Assembly (NCBI GenBank): GCA_003254885.1 | Contig: QANT01002790.1 | Span: forward strand, 1-27,322 | Reading direction: 5' to 3' | Source of the DNA: Purshia tridentata | Lineage: Eukaryota; Streptophyta; Magnoliopsida; Rosales; Rosaceae | DNA length: 27,322 nucleotides | Part shown: positions 11,701 through 22,212 of the stretch, piece after piece | Layout of the letters: every line of letters begins with the position of its first letter | How positions within the stretch are numbered: position 1 is the stretch's first letter | Position numbers and translations under genes: made by a program | The notes under the pieces: model-generated | Databases searched by the model: none | Told to the model about the DNA's origin: nothing | What the model saw: only the letters and a program-made list of their open reading frames with translations

Positions 11701-13850
11701 AAGTCAGTGCATGCTAAATTTTGGGTCTTAGCTAGCTAGCTGGTGTAACCAATTTTCAAGTAGGGCATATTTAATTCTGACACAATAAGATTCGATCTGA
11801 GAATTAATTACCAAGTACACGAAAATATACAAATTTTTTATACAATTCGTAAATTCATTAATGCATGGCAACTTGTCAAGGAAAAAGTCAGTGCATGCTA
11901 AATTTGGGGTCTTAGCTAGCTAGCTGGTGTAACCAATTTTCTTCTTACTGTTTCAATCAGAGCACTATTGAATTGTTGACCACAAAAAGCACATCAATTG
12001 AGTTAATGTCTAGCTCTGCTCCACTCTCATGTTATTAATTAGTTAATTGACTTATCCTCAATGTCATAAAGTATATGAAATGATAAGACACTTTCATAGA
12101 AGGGCCGGTGGAACTTGAAATTTAATGTAGAAGATAAAACATCCAATTCAAAATTTTGACTGGTATTAAGTGAAATTAAAGACTCGAAATATATATTATA
12201 TATATATACTTTTATTATCTGATGAGAGAATCTTTAACAGCTATAGCCTAGCTACTATTCCTCACCTTATTACATGCATGCATGCATATATACATACATA
12301 CATACCTGCTACATGTCATGCATGCATACATGGATACATATATAAATACATGTATGAATGTATATTTATGAAAATGGGTGATGCATATATTTGGCAGAAA
12401 GTGCATGTGTGGGAGGGAAGGAATGGTATTTCTACAGTCAGCGTGATCGTAAGTATGCAACTGGGCTTAGAACAAACCGTGCAACTGCAACTGGGTACTG
12501 GAAGGCCACAGGGAAGGACAGGCCAATCCTTCGCAAGGGTACCCTTGTGGGCATGCGAAAGACCTTGGTCTTCTACCAAGGTAGGGCTCCCAAAGGAAGA
12601 AAGTCCGACTGGGTCATGCATGAATTTCGGCTCGAAGGTCCCCTTGGTCCTCCTAATGTCTCTTCTCTCAAGGTACATCTAGTTTTTAACAAGCTAGCTA
12701 CTAATATATGCTTTCTTTTTCACAGACCGTATTATACGGCGATTGATGTGTGAATTATATTTTTGATATTGATCTTGTGTTTATATTCAAAATTATGTTA
12801 TTTTATGGTTAAGAATTTGGGTTTAATTTTCATTGGTAATATATATATATATCGAGAATTTTAAATGGATAATGGGGTGGCAACTGCCAAGTAAGTTTTC
12901 CATTATTTATAAGAAGATCTTTGACTTTGTGAAAATATGTTTTCTCCATATATACAGCCAAAGCAATATTTGTCCACTTGTCATGGCTAAAATTTGCAAA
13001 TTTGATCATGATGGTATAGTAGCTGACCTAAGCAAGATCATTCTTAATATTATATGTAAACATGAGGAAAGTCTGTATACTTAATTGTCGTAGGCTGTAA
13101 TGCATTATATTTATAACTTAATTCAATACCTTATTTTATTTTCAACTTGTCCAAAGCCTATGCCTAAGCACATGAAATTAATTAAGGTCGACCAAGACCC
13201 TAGTTCTAATCTATGACTTAATTGTATTAGCTAGTGGTGGCTAGTAGCCAATGGTTAATTAATATTTTCCGTTTTGATTAATCTTTTTTAAGTGCTTCTC
13301 ATCATATTGATATTAGCAAACATATAATCCTTCTTCTTTTATTGGCATGTATGTACAGGAAGATTGGGTTTTGTGTAGAGTGTTTTACAAAAACAGAGAA
13401 TTAATTGCTGCCAAACCCAGCATGGGAAGCTGTTTTGATGACACAAGCTCTTCATCTCTCCCTGCATTGATGGACTCTTACATCAGTTTTGATGGCCAGA
13501 CTCAGACCCATGTAGATAATCAGCATCATGAGTTTGAGCAAGTGCCCTGCTTCTCCATTTTGTCCCAAAACCAAACCAACCCAATTTTCACACACATTGA
13601 CATCACTCAACATGTGGAACCAAACATACCCACCAAGAATAACCCAACCACATTTGGAGGGTTGCCAAATGTCACCACTTTTCTTGACCCTTTTTCATGT
13701 GACAAAAAGGTGCTCAAGGCTGTTTTGAGCCACCTTACCAAGATGGAAACCTACCCTAATACCTCATCACCAAGCTTAGGAGAAGGAACTACTTCAGAAA
13801 ATTACCCATCTCACCAACTGGGTATGCCCAATATTTGGAGCCAATACTGA
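8674..13850 (+). CDS. NAC1: NAC-domain transcription factor, NAC1 (NAC021/022) type
   Basis: I read exons 8674-8839, 12398-12672 and 13359-13850, totalling 933 nt or 310 residues plus stop. The intron positions are typical of NAC genes. The NAC domain fills residues 11 to about 158. Subdomain A is [16 protein letters not shown] runs from [14 protein letters not shown], and C carries [21 protein letters not shown] is [19 protein letters not shown] followed by [10 protein letters not shown], and E is [11 protein letters not shown]. The protein should act in the nucleus as a dimeric DNA-binding regulator. Arabidopsis NAC1 works in auxin-dependent lateral root formation. The C-terminus (159-310) is Ser/Thr/Asn-rich with a conserved-looking patch at the miR164 site and ends in IWSQY. 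Start: ATG at 8674 in the second copy of a duplicated segment; the first-copy ATG at 8517 goes out of frame. Intron 1 is unusually long at about 3.56 kb. Confidence 0.95.
10896..11251 (+). repeat. Imperfect tandem duplication in NAC1 intron 1
   Basis: Copy A (about 10896-11043, 148 bp) and copy B (about 11044-11251) share TATATATGTAGAAGTATTAT at the start and GGACAGAAAAGTACAACTTC near the end. Copy B has about 57 extra bases (11160-11216), flanked by a doubled GCGATTGTCT that suggests slippage or deletion. Each copy holds CAATTGTTCACTCAC twice. Small differences include an extra CC at 11112-11115. Confidence 0.85.
11456..11484 (+). repeat. (ATG)n trinucleotide microsatellite
   Basis: About nine to ten uninterrupted ATG/GAT units lie within NAC1 intron 1. 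The tract is noncoding and likely polymorphic. Confidence 0.85.
11574..11941 (+). repeat. 184-bp tandem duplication in NAC1 intron 1
   Basis: Copy 1 is 11574-11757 and copy 2 is 11758-11941, directly abutting and equal in length. I see about three substitutions: CAATC versus CGATC, TATAGAATTC versus TATACAATTC, and TTTTGGG versus TTTGGGG. That gives about 98% identity, like the duplication at the NAC1 start. Both copies contain the CTTAGCTAGCTAGCTGGTG stretch. Confidence 0.93.
12270..12365 (+). repeat. CATG/CATA tetranucleotide-rich tract before NAC1 exon 2
   Basis: Runs of CATGCATGCATG, ACATACATACATAC and related units lie about 30-130 bases before the exon 2 acceptor. They contain several CATGCA (RY-type) hexamers. 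Simple-sequence expansion is the simplest explanation, and any regulatory role is speculation. Confidence 0.6.
13537..13557 (+). promoter_or_regulatory. miR164 target site in NAC1 exon 3
   Basis: This 21-nt site pairs with plant miR164 at 19 of 21 positions. The only mismatches are at miRNA position 17 and the last position, 21. Pairing across positions 1-16 is complete, including the cleavage centre, so slicing is expected between 13547 and 13548. It encodes part of EQVPCFS (residues about 207-213). miR164 control of NAC1 and CUC-type NAC genes is well established. For this gene it follows from the match. Confidence 0.92.
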
Positions 13851-15380
13851 TTTTCTGTACGTAGACTCAAAAAAAAAAAACGGTGTGATTGTTTATAAAG
13901 AAGTTAATTAAGTTAGAATATATAAATATGCGTTCAATTTCTACGTATATGTTAATTAGTAATTTGAACCTAGTGAAGTATTGGTTTTTTTTTTAACGAT
14001 TTTTGATTTAGGGATATGGGAGGCAAATAATCGGATTATTGTTGACAAAGTAAGGAAATAGAAATAAATGTTTTACCACTAGAACTGGAAGTCACACGGT
14101 TATGTAATCCATTTGACTGCTAATAATCGGATCAACAGAATTTGGTAAAAAACTGAAAACTACTGCAATGCGTAGGAAAGTTGGGCCTAGGTCTTCATAA
14201 TTTGTTCAATGTCTTGTTTTTGAATTCATCATGTACATTTATAAATGCTTTGTACTATTAAATAATCAACATGGTTGTCTTAATTAGTAGGTGGTGACTG
14301 ATGACTGATGGTACCTAGTCATTATTTGCAGGTTCCATCCTACTCGATGACAAAGAAGTTATTAATAAACTAAAACGAAAAGCAAGACAAAGTAGATATT
14401 AATATCTTAAAATATTATTTATACTTTAATCTCACAAAAAAAGAAGATTGTTTATATTTTGACAACATTAAAATTGAAATTTTGGAATACGATGAAGTGA
14501 CACTTAGAACATTTTTCTTTACCTTTAATTTTTTTGTCCTTTGTTATTTTTTCTTTTTTTTCTTTTTTTCTTTTTTTCTTTTTTAAGGAAAATGAATCTC
14601 CATGTGGCTAGAGACAAATTGCCAAACATACCACAACAACCAAAGGATTAATTCTTCGGTTTTATTTATAGATTTTGTTACTGTCACTTTCCCTCTATAA
14701 AACTATTAAGAAAGAGAGGGAAAACACAATCCTTGTGAGCTCAGCACAAGGATTCGCTGACAAAATTTCTTAAGGCAGCATTTGATTCTTTTCTTGAAGA
14801 GAAAATATGCCTATCAGTGAGAATCCAAATAAACTTGCCAAAAAATTAAAAATTAAAAAAGTACTCTTACATATACCTAACGATATTTATTTGATTTTAT
14901 TTGAGGAAGGTGGATCTGAATTTGGGACAAGTGGATAGAAGAATAGTTTTTAACTAATATCCCCAAAAGTTATGCATGCATATATTCTTAGTTTCTTACA
15001 AGTCATTTATGCAGGTCTGGCCTGTGAATCAGTGAATGGAACGTATTGTAAAGTAAATCCATATATGCATTACCTGCACAAATCTATAGTATTATTATGC
15101 ATGGACCAATAAATTTACTTAGCCACCAAATTCAATCCCATCAACCCCTCTTCCATCTAAAAAAACAAACAAATCATGAATAATTGCAAAAGAAGAAGAA
15201 GTTGAACAGAGAATATTACAGGCAATATATATATATATCAAATTGAATCCATGCCAAAACATTACAATTAAAGTTTGCACAGAGTAATTCTTTAATTTTC
15301 TTGTTTAGGACAGCTAGTTGGGATAGGCTACAATAATTAACAGCACATAAATTACAACATCAACAGAGGCTTAATTGATT
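13851..15380. other. Convergent intergenic region between NAC1 and PsbR
   Basis: The region should contain the 3'UTRs of NAC1 (plus) and PsbR (minus). An A run at 13869-13880 and an AATAAA at about 14063 are possible NAC1 end signals. A repeated C(T)7 tract lies at about 14551-14584, and an (AT)n run at about 15226-15238. I see no gene in the rest. Confidence 0.5.
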
Positions 15381-16973
15381 CTACTGTGACAAAGCACTTG
15401 TGTTGTAGACAAGAAGAGCACCCCCTGCAAGAATGCCAACTAGGGTCACAGCCCAGATGGCCAACCCAGTAATACCTGCAATTCATGCATATATATTATT
15501 ACTTAATTAGGTTCAACTTAATTCACCTCCCAAAATATTAGTATATAATACAAGAGAACATGAAGCTAGAAGACACATCTGTGCCTTCTTAATTATAAAG
15601 TCGAAGTTGCTTACCACCAGCATAGACATCACCAGTTGGGGACCATTCATCAGTGTTATAGATGGGACTGCATATCAATCAGCAGAAATATATTAACTCA
15701 GCAATTGATTGCATGCAATATATAGTTTGAAGATTATAAGCTTATAACAATTAAAAGGATAGTCCTTCTCAACCAGAATCAAGAAAATATAACAGCAAAG
15801 ACTTCATTTTATATATAGTCAAGTTAACGCAGAACAGTTTTTACAGAGTCAGTATAAAATTCAAACTGTTTCAAATTTAAATTGAGAACAATTTCGAGTC
15901 TCAAAAGTCAAAACCAGTTTAGTATAAATGTGCCCCATGAATTTAAGCCGTGTGATTGTCTATCAAGTCAATTTATGATAATTCAAGTCTACGATCATGT
16001 TTATGTAAATTAAAGGGTGCCAATGAATTAAAATAGTAATTTAAAGGATTTTACACATGCAAATTTTAACCCTTTCCCAAGACAAGGAGATCGAGAATCT
16101 AAATTCAAGAGTAAAACCAAACAGAAGAGTGAAAATTAATGAAGAATCACACATGATATATATATGGCATATTGTACGAAGTTGTACCTGTATCCATCAA
16201 CATTAGCACCATATTTGTCTACATACTGGTAGACGCCCTTTCCCTGAACCAAGTTTAAAGTTCAAAAAATTACAAGCAGATTGGATATATATATCAGAAG
16301 GTCAAAGAGTAACAATTAATCAAGCATCAAATGAAAAAAAGTTTTGACACCATCTAGTGCTATGATACCATGTGTTCTATATGCTTTAAAAAACTATGAA
16401 CTTTACTTGAAATAAGCACCCATGCCAGTAATCAATGGAGACGGCACCGTACTCGTGGCACGACTAGAAAATCTAATATGCATGCCCTTAATTATGCACA
16501 TGAAATAAAATAAAAAAACCACCATATTTGCAATTAGTTGTCTCAATTTATAAAGTGCCCCAACAGCTTTGGTGGGTAGTGAATATGTATATATATATGT
16601 GAATGGTAGCAAAAAAAGACCAAAAAATTAATTACCCTAGGCTTCCTCCCGGAGGCATCAACGCCATTCCTCAAGTTCATGCCACCACCGGTTCCTGCAC
16701 ATACATGCATTTTATTTGTTATCAAAATCAAACCCAGAATTCTACGTATGTATATTTATCAAACAGTTCCATGTGCATGCAAATTAAGGCAAGTCTCTGA
16801 CTCTGCATATACATACCATAGGGCGTTTCAGTCTTGATCTTCTTGACACCACTGGCTTCCACCTTGAATGAAGATGAACTCCTGGAAAGAGAGGGGAGGC
16901 CTCTCACTGCTGACTTCTCAACAGTGAAAGGAGATGGTTTCAGGCTCACTGAAGCCATAACTGAGGCTGCCAT
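15381..16973 (-). CDS. PSBR: Photosystem II 10 kDa polypeptide PsbR
   Basis: I read minus-strand exons 16973-16817, 16694-16636, 16243-16188, 15667-15615 and 15475-15381. They total 420 nt, or 139 residues plus TAG. PsbR is a nuclear-encoded photosystem II subunit that helps hold the oxygen-evolving proteins PsbP and PsbQ on the lumenal side of the thylakoid. The N-terminus ([20 protein letters not shown]) is a Ser-rich plastid transit peptide. The mature part begins near [13 protein letters not shown] and continues with [15 protein letters not shown] and [16 protein letters not shown]. The single membrane span is [20 protein letters not shown] (110-129), and the protein ends YNTSALSQ. Length matches the family at about 140. 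The start is the only ATG giving the conserved MAASVM terminus. Light regulation is likely, given the two G-boxes upstream. Confidence 0.97.
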
Positions 16974-17742
16974 TTACAGTTTACTCAGGCTGTTGCTGCT
17001 TCTGCTTCTTTGTTGATTGTTTATCGCGTGCTGTGTGGCTTCTAAGTGCTTGAATAATAATCACAGTGAAGATGGAGAAGTGATTGCTGTGGCGACACGT
17101 GGCACTGCTTCTGTGGTTGGTTCTAGATATGGTATTACAAACATTATCATTTATCAAAGTAATTCTATTGGAGACATGCAAATCCACGAGCCTATCTTGT
17201 ATCGTGACACGTGGACAAAGGCCAAACCAAAAAGAGATCTATGGTTTGGAAATGAAACCTGACCCCTGAAATTATTTCCATTATTTTTGTAGTACATTTT
17301 CCTAATTCTTCTAAATTCTTTAGTATATGATTACAAGTTATGACTTGCCCATAAATTTCTTTTCTTTCTAGAGGGGATTCAAATTTGAGACATCTTTCAT
17401 TATAGTAATGGGAAATATCACTCACTATTAGTTAATTCGTATGAATTACGAAACTCATAAATTTCACCCAAGGTATAGAATCATAAGAAATTGAAATGGT
17501 AAGACATCCAATTATTACTTTTACAAAAAGAATTTGAGATCAACTCGAATATGTCTTCCTCTATAGCTCATAACTTCACATTGAACACCAAATTCATAAA
17601 ATTGAGTTGCCTAGCAATTTGCTTTCAACTTTGAGATTATTTTTCCAACTAGAGTTAAATCAAATTACACACTTCAGCAATAAGTACCAAATACAAGGGA
17701 AAATAAAGCAAATTACTTTTTAAACTCACAACACTAAGATTA
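16974..17742 (-). other. PsbR promoter and the 3' flank of the oxidoreductase gene
   Basis: This 769-bp gap separates two minus-strand genes. The part next to 16974 is the PsbR 5'UTR and promoter, with G-boxes at 17096 and 17208 and GATAA (I-box type) motifs on the minus strand near 17020 and 17144-17154. I see no clear TATA box. The part next to 17742 should be the 3'UTR of the oxidoreductase. There is no coding signal. Confidence 0.6.
17096..17213 (-). promoter_or_regulatory. Pair of G-boxes (CACGTG) upstream of PsbR
   Basis: CACGTG occurs at 17096-17101 and 17208-17213, both inside an identical GACACGTGG context. They are about 120 and 235 bp upstream of the PsbR start codon. G-boxes bind bZIP and bHLH factors such as HY5 and PIFs and are common in light-regulated photosynthesis genes. 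Binding here is inferred. Confidence 0.6.
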
Positions 17743-19482
17743 TCATAAGGAGCTGAGGATCTCTGTAAGCTTTGAAGCTGCAGCCATGCCACTAACTATA
17801 GCACCTTCAACATTGGGACTAACACAGAAATCACCACAGATGGCAAGCCTCTTGTTCCCATCCCAAAGGCATCTCTCCTCTCTGGCTATACTTGTAGCTG
17901 GAAAAGCACTTCCCCTATAAACAAAACCCAAAAGTTATCACAAAGCCTTTACAGCACTGTAGAGCAGCAAGATGGATTCAAATTATCAACATCTAATGAA
18001 ATATAACTAAGTGGTTATAAATTCTCACCACCTAAATCAAAAATCAATTTATAACCACCCCAGGAAGGGATAGAGAGGCATGATCATTCAGGCTCATTTA
18101 GCCTGAAAATGGAGGTAATATTTGGCCTGGACTGTCTTTCAGCCTAATGAGTGTCACCATATTGAACTGAACGGCCTGAGCACAAACAGTTGTCTATTTA
18201 TATTTGTGTATCTTATCTATCAGCTCACTAGAACTTTGACCTTAGAATATATACTGACCATCTATGGGCTTTCCTGAAGAAGGGCTGCGAAATATTAAAT
18301 CCCAGGCTTTGTAATTCTTGGACTAGTTCTTCAGCCACTTTTGTCAATGTTGCATCTGAAGGTTTCTGAAGTCCAGTTTGAGCAATTATTCTCTGAGCAT
18401 ACTCCATCGTTGAATGCAAAACCCATTGCTCACTTTATAAAAAAAAGAAGACAGAAGATAGTAAAATGTTAAATACACTGAAAATAAAAATAAACTAAAA
18501 CAGAGGTTGATCATCATATGTCAGGAATACCTAGAGGTAGAACGCCCAGGCTTGCTGCTGTCACAATGAGCCCAGCTTAAAACTTCAGAATTTCTGATTG
18601 AAAACCCTTTAAAGGGTATCTGAGCCAGAGATTTGGCACCAAGGTCACCCCATGTTAAAAAATGTTCAATTTAACTATATGATAAAATGAACCCCGTTAA
18701 AGGCAACATGAAGCCTAAACCAAGCATCCCAAGAGAAAAGAAGGATGATGAACCATGTATAATTTTATGGCTCCACAAAGTTTGCAGATGACTATATATT
18801 TATTAAGGATGCATAATAAATAACTTACTGATGACAGAGGCTCTGCAAATGCTATCATGAGAGCAAAGCACGGGCGAACAGGAATATCTTTTAACTTAAC
18901 TGCCAGCTCTGGAACTAAATTGAAATCTGCAGTGATGGTTAGGATGCACTTATGTTATTCTTCAGCAACAATTTCTCTTAACTGTATCACTTAATAAAAA
19001 GTCCTTGGTCGTGAAAAGAAAAGTAGATTTTTACACACAAAATACTGCAGACATTTATCTACAGGTAAACAAAAAGAACTTGAAGGAGAGCATTGATACC
19101 TAGAGGTGGTGGTCTTCCTGTAACACTCGTAAACCTGGGCGAAACTATGCTTTTTTCTGCTGCAACCACTCCTTTAAACTGACCAAGATTATGTCCGTCC
19201 AAACCCATTAATGACCACATATTTTCATCCTCTAGCCACTCCAATCTCCCAACACTTACCCCAAACTTACTATCCACTCCTAAAGAAAATAGAGTTCAAA
19301 ATAAATAAGCAATTTTTAAGTACACATACAACCTTGAATGGAAATTATTCCAATGGAAAAAAAGTAGAATAAAACATACCAGGCTCATGGCATAATGCTC
19401 TACATACAGAATTCATGCCTGGGATACCCACATATCTCTTACTTATTAGTCCTTCCTAAATGAAATTGATATTCAGAAAAGA

Positions 19483-19518
<36 letters not shown>

Positions 19519-20750
19519 CTCCCAACAAAAGAAAATCACATAAATACAAGCAAGTGCACTTATGTTACAATTTCGCAGTCAACTTACTATAGCATTAGTT
19601 AGATTGCCACAAATTATGGAAGGCTCTGCAGAAAATTAACAATAGCCACAGCAATGATTCAATTATGAAGAGAAAAACAATGTTCAAAAGAACATCAAAG
19701 CCATATTAGTACAGTTTGGAGTCAACTTAACACAAAAATGCTAAAAACACACAGTAATAAATCAAACATAGCCCCTGACATGGGGCTTGGAGCTAGGAAG
19801 TGGAGAGAGGGATTAAAGATTTTCTTCAACATGAAGCATGGTATTGATGAGTCAGCCTATTTCACAAATGAAATATGTTGCCAAGCATTATAAAACATGT
19901 GTGTAGATTAAAGCAATACTTGCATACCTGTTCAAGGTCAACAAATTTGTTGGAAGCACGATCAAAACACCCAAATTTCTCTTTCCAGCACGCTACAAGA
20001 TCCTTTGATTCCCACTCACGAACAAGACCCAGAACCTCAGTGTTGTTGGCATTAAAAAATGGAGCACCATGGTCAAACAATAGCTCCCTCCCATCTTCAA
20101 CAACTTCTCTACATGAAAAAAGGATAACATAACTAAATTTGTAGTGACTGAAAGGAAAAAACTCATAGTTTACAACTCCTTCCCACATTTAATAACTTCC
20201 CATTTGAATTTCCAAATAACGCCAAAATCAAAGGCCTTTCTCTTAAGGAATGCCAAATGTAATTCGAGTTTTACAAATTTTAGTTTTCAATGGTGTAATT
20301 TTATTATAAAGAGTCAAATTATAAAGGCATTCAAACTTGTAATCTTATTCTGTGTGCCCAAATATTCTCATTAACCAAGCAGAGCAAATATAATAAGGAA
20401 AACCCAAAAATTATGACATTAAAATAACGTATAGTTAAATTGCAGATTTCAGCCCTCAATTATGTGAAAAGTTTTAGAAAAAATTAGATGCAGAACAAGA
20501 AAGAGACCTTCTTTGAGACATGCGGCCACCAGGGCCTCTGGCAGACTCGAACAAAGTGACAGACACTCCATTTCTGGCAAGACTTGAAGCACACACAGCT
20601 CCTGAAACTATGTATTGAATTTTAACAAAAACCCCAGTGATCAGATATATATTAATAAAAATAAATGAAAATTAAGGGAAAGCAGCAAAAGGGATATGAT
20701 GGCTCACTTCCACTTCCCACAACTGCAACCTTGGCGCTTTTCATAATCAT
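17743..20750 (-). CDS. Renalase-like FAD/NAD(P)-binding oxidoreductase, 9 exons
   Basis: I read minus-strand exons 20750-20708, 20607-20508, 20108-19928, 19455-19380, 19279-19100, 18914-18829, 18619-18531, 18432-18259 and 17914-17743. They total 1101 nt, or 366 residues plus TGA, with every phase consistent. A Rossmann dinucleotide-binding motif, VAVVGSGISGAVCASSLARN, starts at residue 8. It is followed by an acidic end of strand two (VTLFES) and the GGRMS flavin motif (41-45). The C-terminus carries ICGDFCVSPNVEGAIVSGMA, the second FAD contact typical of amine-oxidase/renalase-like folds (Asp338). This is the family of Arabidopsis At3g04650, whose substrate I do not know. The start is the first in-frame ATG, with an in-frame stop upstream. 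A second ATG two codons on is equally possible. The protein begins almost directly at beta strand 1, so no transit peptide is visible in this model. Confidence 0.9.
19484..19515. repeat. (AT)n microsatellite in an oxidoreductase intron
   Basis: About 30 bases of alternating AT, broken by single C and G, lie in the intron between exons 3 and 4 of the oxidoreductase gene. The tract is noncoding and likely polymorphic. Confidence 0.8.
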
Positions 20751-21786
20751 ATGTTGTCTGTCACTTCTTCTGTTCTGCTCTTTCCTTCCGACAGTCGGTT
20801 CAGTTAAGTGTGTATGACATGATAGGCTTCACTATAGGCTTCACTGCTGAGAACTGAGACCTTAGAAGAAGAAAGATAGAGCCCCACTTCCCGGCACAAA
20901 AAAGGTGGTAGTTGGTAGGTAGTTAAATATAAACTCAGCCCCGCATGGCATGGTTGTGCTGGGCCAATCACTTTGGATTGGACCGGACTATTAAATATCG
21001 TTGACGGGGGAACGGGTTCAATTGAGCGGCCCACCACTTTGTTCCGGCCCAAGACTTCTATTCATTGTATTCAATGTAAGCAAAAGGATAATAGTTTTGA
21101 CATTCATCATTCTTCCCCTTTTATCACGTGACTGTATTCACGTGACATTTTTTTGTTATTTATGGTTATCCGTACAAAATTTCTCAAAACAAGACCCCAT
21201 GTCATTTTATTTTTATAGTGCATACCCTCTCATTTAAAGTTACAAAGACATGCATCAATATCAAAATGTGAACCCCTATTGAACCCCATAACTCTCATTT
21301 TAAGACAAGTCATCATGAAACCCACCAGGAGGCCCAGGAGTCGGGACATAATTATTTATCATTATTTTATACTCAGGACTTAAGACCATTGGTACTATGT
21401 ACGGATAAATACTTTCTTACACAACCTAATTAGAGAATAAGTATTGACCAAAGAATAGTGTCAAGCGGACTTCATCCTAACTTTCTAAAAATAAAAAAAG
21501 AATAGTGTCCAGCAGACGTTCTAGGCGAACAAAATGGGAGTGTGTGAACGCAGATTCATTGAGGTCCACTAAAACGTGGTTGAAGTATTGAACGGATTTT
21601 CCATCGTTAATTATTTAATAATTAAGAATTTGTTTAGTTTTATAAATTTGAATACAAATAACTATGATAAGAAAACAGCTCATTCCTATTTGTATTAATC
21701 TCTACAATTATTATGTTAAAGTACATAACCCATTAATTTATTGAAGGAAATCAAATTATCATAAACTTGATTGAACTCTTATTTTA
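20751..21786. other. Promoter side of the oxidoreductase gene and AT-rich spacer
   Basis: The part up to about 21060 is GC-richer and carries CCAAT-box and site II type motifs. From about 21060 to 21786 the sequence is AT-rich with no recognised gene. The short frames there show no domain. Confidence 0.5.
20960..21051 (-). promoter_or_regulatory. CCAAT box and three GGCCCA/TGGGCC (site II type) elements
   Basis: TGGGCC lies at 20960-20965 and merges into CCAAT (20964-20968). A reverse CCAAT (ATTGG) lies near 20977-20981. GGCCCA occurs at 21028-21033 and 21046-21051. All are 210-300 bp upstream of the oxidoreductase start. Site II elements bind TCP factors and are frequent in promoters of housekeeping and organelle-related plant genes. 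The motifs are exact, the function is inferred. Confidence 0.4.
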
Positions 21787-22074
21787 TTTTAGGGAAACTT
21801 TTAACAAAAGCACTCTAATTGATGATGATGTCAATTAATTTTGTTCCAATTAAGAACTCCAACTTTTTTTTTTAAATAAGAATATTATGTCAAAAATTGA
21901 TCACATGTCAAGAAGGTGATCAATATTTAGGGGCAAAAATGTCTATTTACCAAAAAATAATGATAAAAAATAAAAAAATTAAAAGAAATTAAATAATTAA
22001 AACAATAAAACTAAATGAAAAAATAAAAAGGAAGGGAGAGATACGACATGAGCGAGATGGGAGAGGCCTTCGCT

Positions 22075-22093
22075 GGGGCGGGGTGGGGGAGGG
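22075..22093 (+). other. Predicted G-quadruplex inside the MITE-like element
   Basis: G runs of 4, 4, 5 and 3 are separated by single C, T and A bases. The second copy of the 67-bp repeat retains only three of the four runs, so only the first copy fits a four-run quadruplex. Confidence 0.5.
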
Positions 22094-22212
22094 TTTTTGC
22101 ACTTTTTTTTTTATTGTTTTTCTCTTAGTTTAATTTTTTAAATTACGGGGTGGGGGAGGGTTTTTGCACTTTTTTTTTAATTGTTTTTCTCTTAGTTTAA
22201 TTTTTTAAATTA
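22079..22212 (+). repeat. 67-bp tandem duplication inside the MITE-like element
   Basis: Copy 1 is 22079-22145 and copy 2 is 22146-22212. Each starts CGGGGTGGGGGAGGGTTTTT and ends in the TTTTTTAAATTA region. They are nearly identical, with one difference in the T-run/A region. Confidence 0.9.

Larger units (their letters stand above)
8840..12397 (+). other. NAC1 intron 1 (about 3.56 kb)
   Basis: The intron runs from donor GTCAGT after the codon for Pro55 to acceptor TTGGCAG at 12391-12397. It is AT-rich, has many TATATA and CTAGCTAG runs and no credible coding frame. It holds two tandem duplications, listed separately. It also holds a trinucleotide microsatellite (about 11456-11484), an AT run at about 11301-11318, and CATG/CATA repeats just before the acceptor. 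Such a large first intron may carry enhancers, but I see no specific evidence of that. Confidence 0.75.

Noticed and set aside
12248..12678. Minus-strand frames opposite NAC1 exon 2
   Set aside because: They are antisense shadows of the coding exon and the CATG repeats.
12170..12682. Long plus-strand frame of 170 codons over NAC1 exon 2
   Set aside because: It is a frame shadow of exon 2 extended into simple repeats. The NAC domain is in another frame.
20508..20607. Alternative exon 2 acceptor at TTTCAG|GAGCTG in the oxidoreductase gene
   Set aside because: It would break the glycine motif. Using the acceptor TAG at 20608-20609 restores GSGISG in frame.
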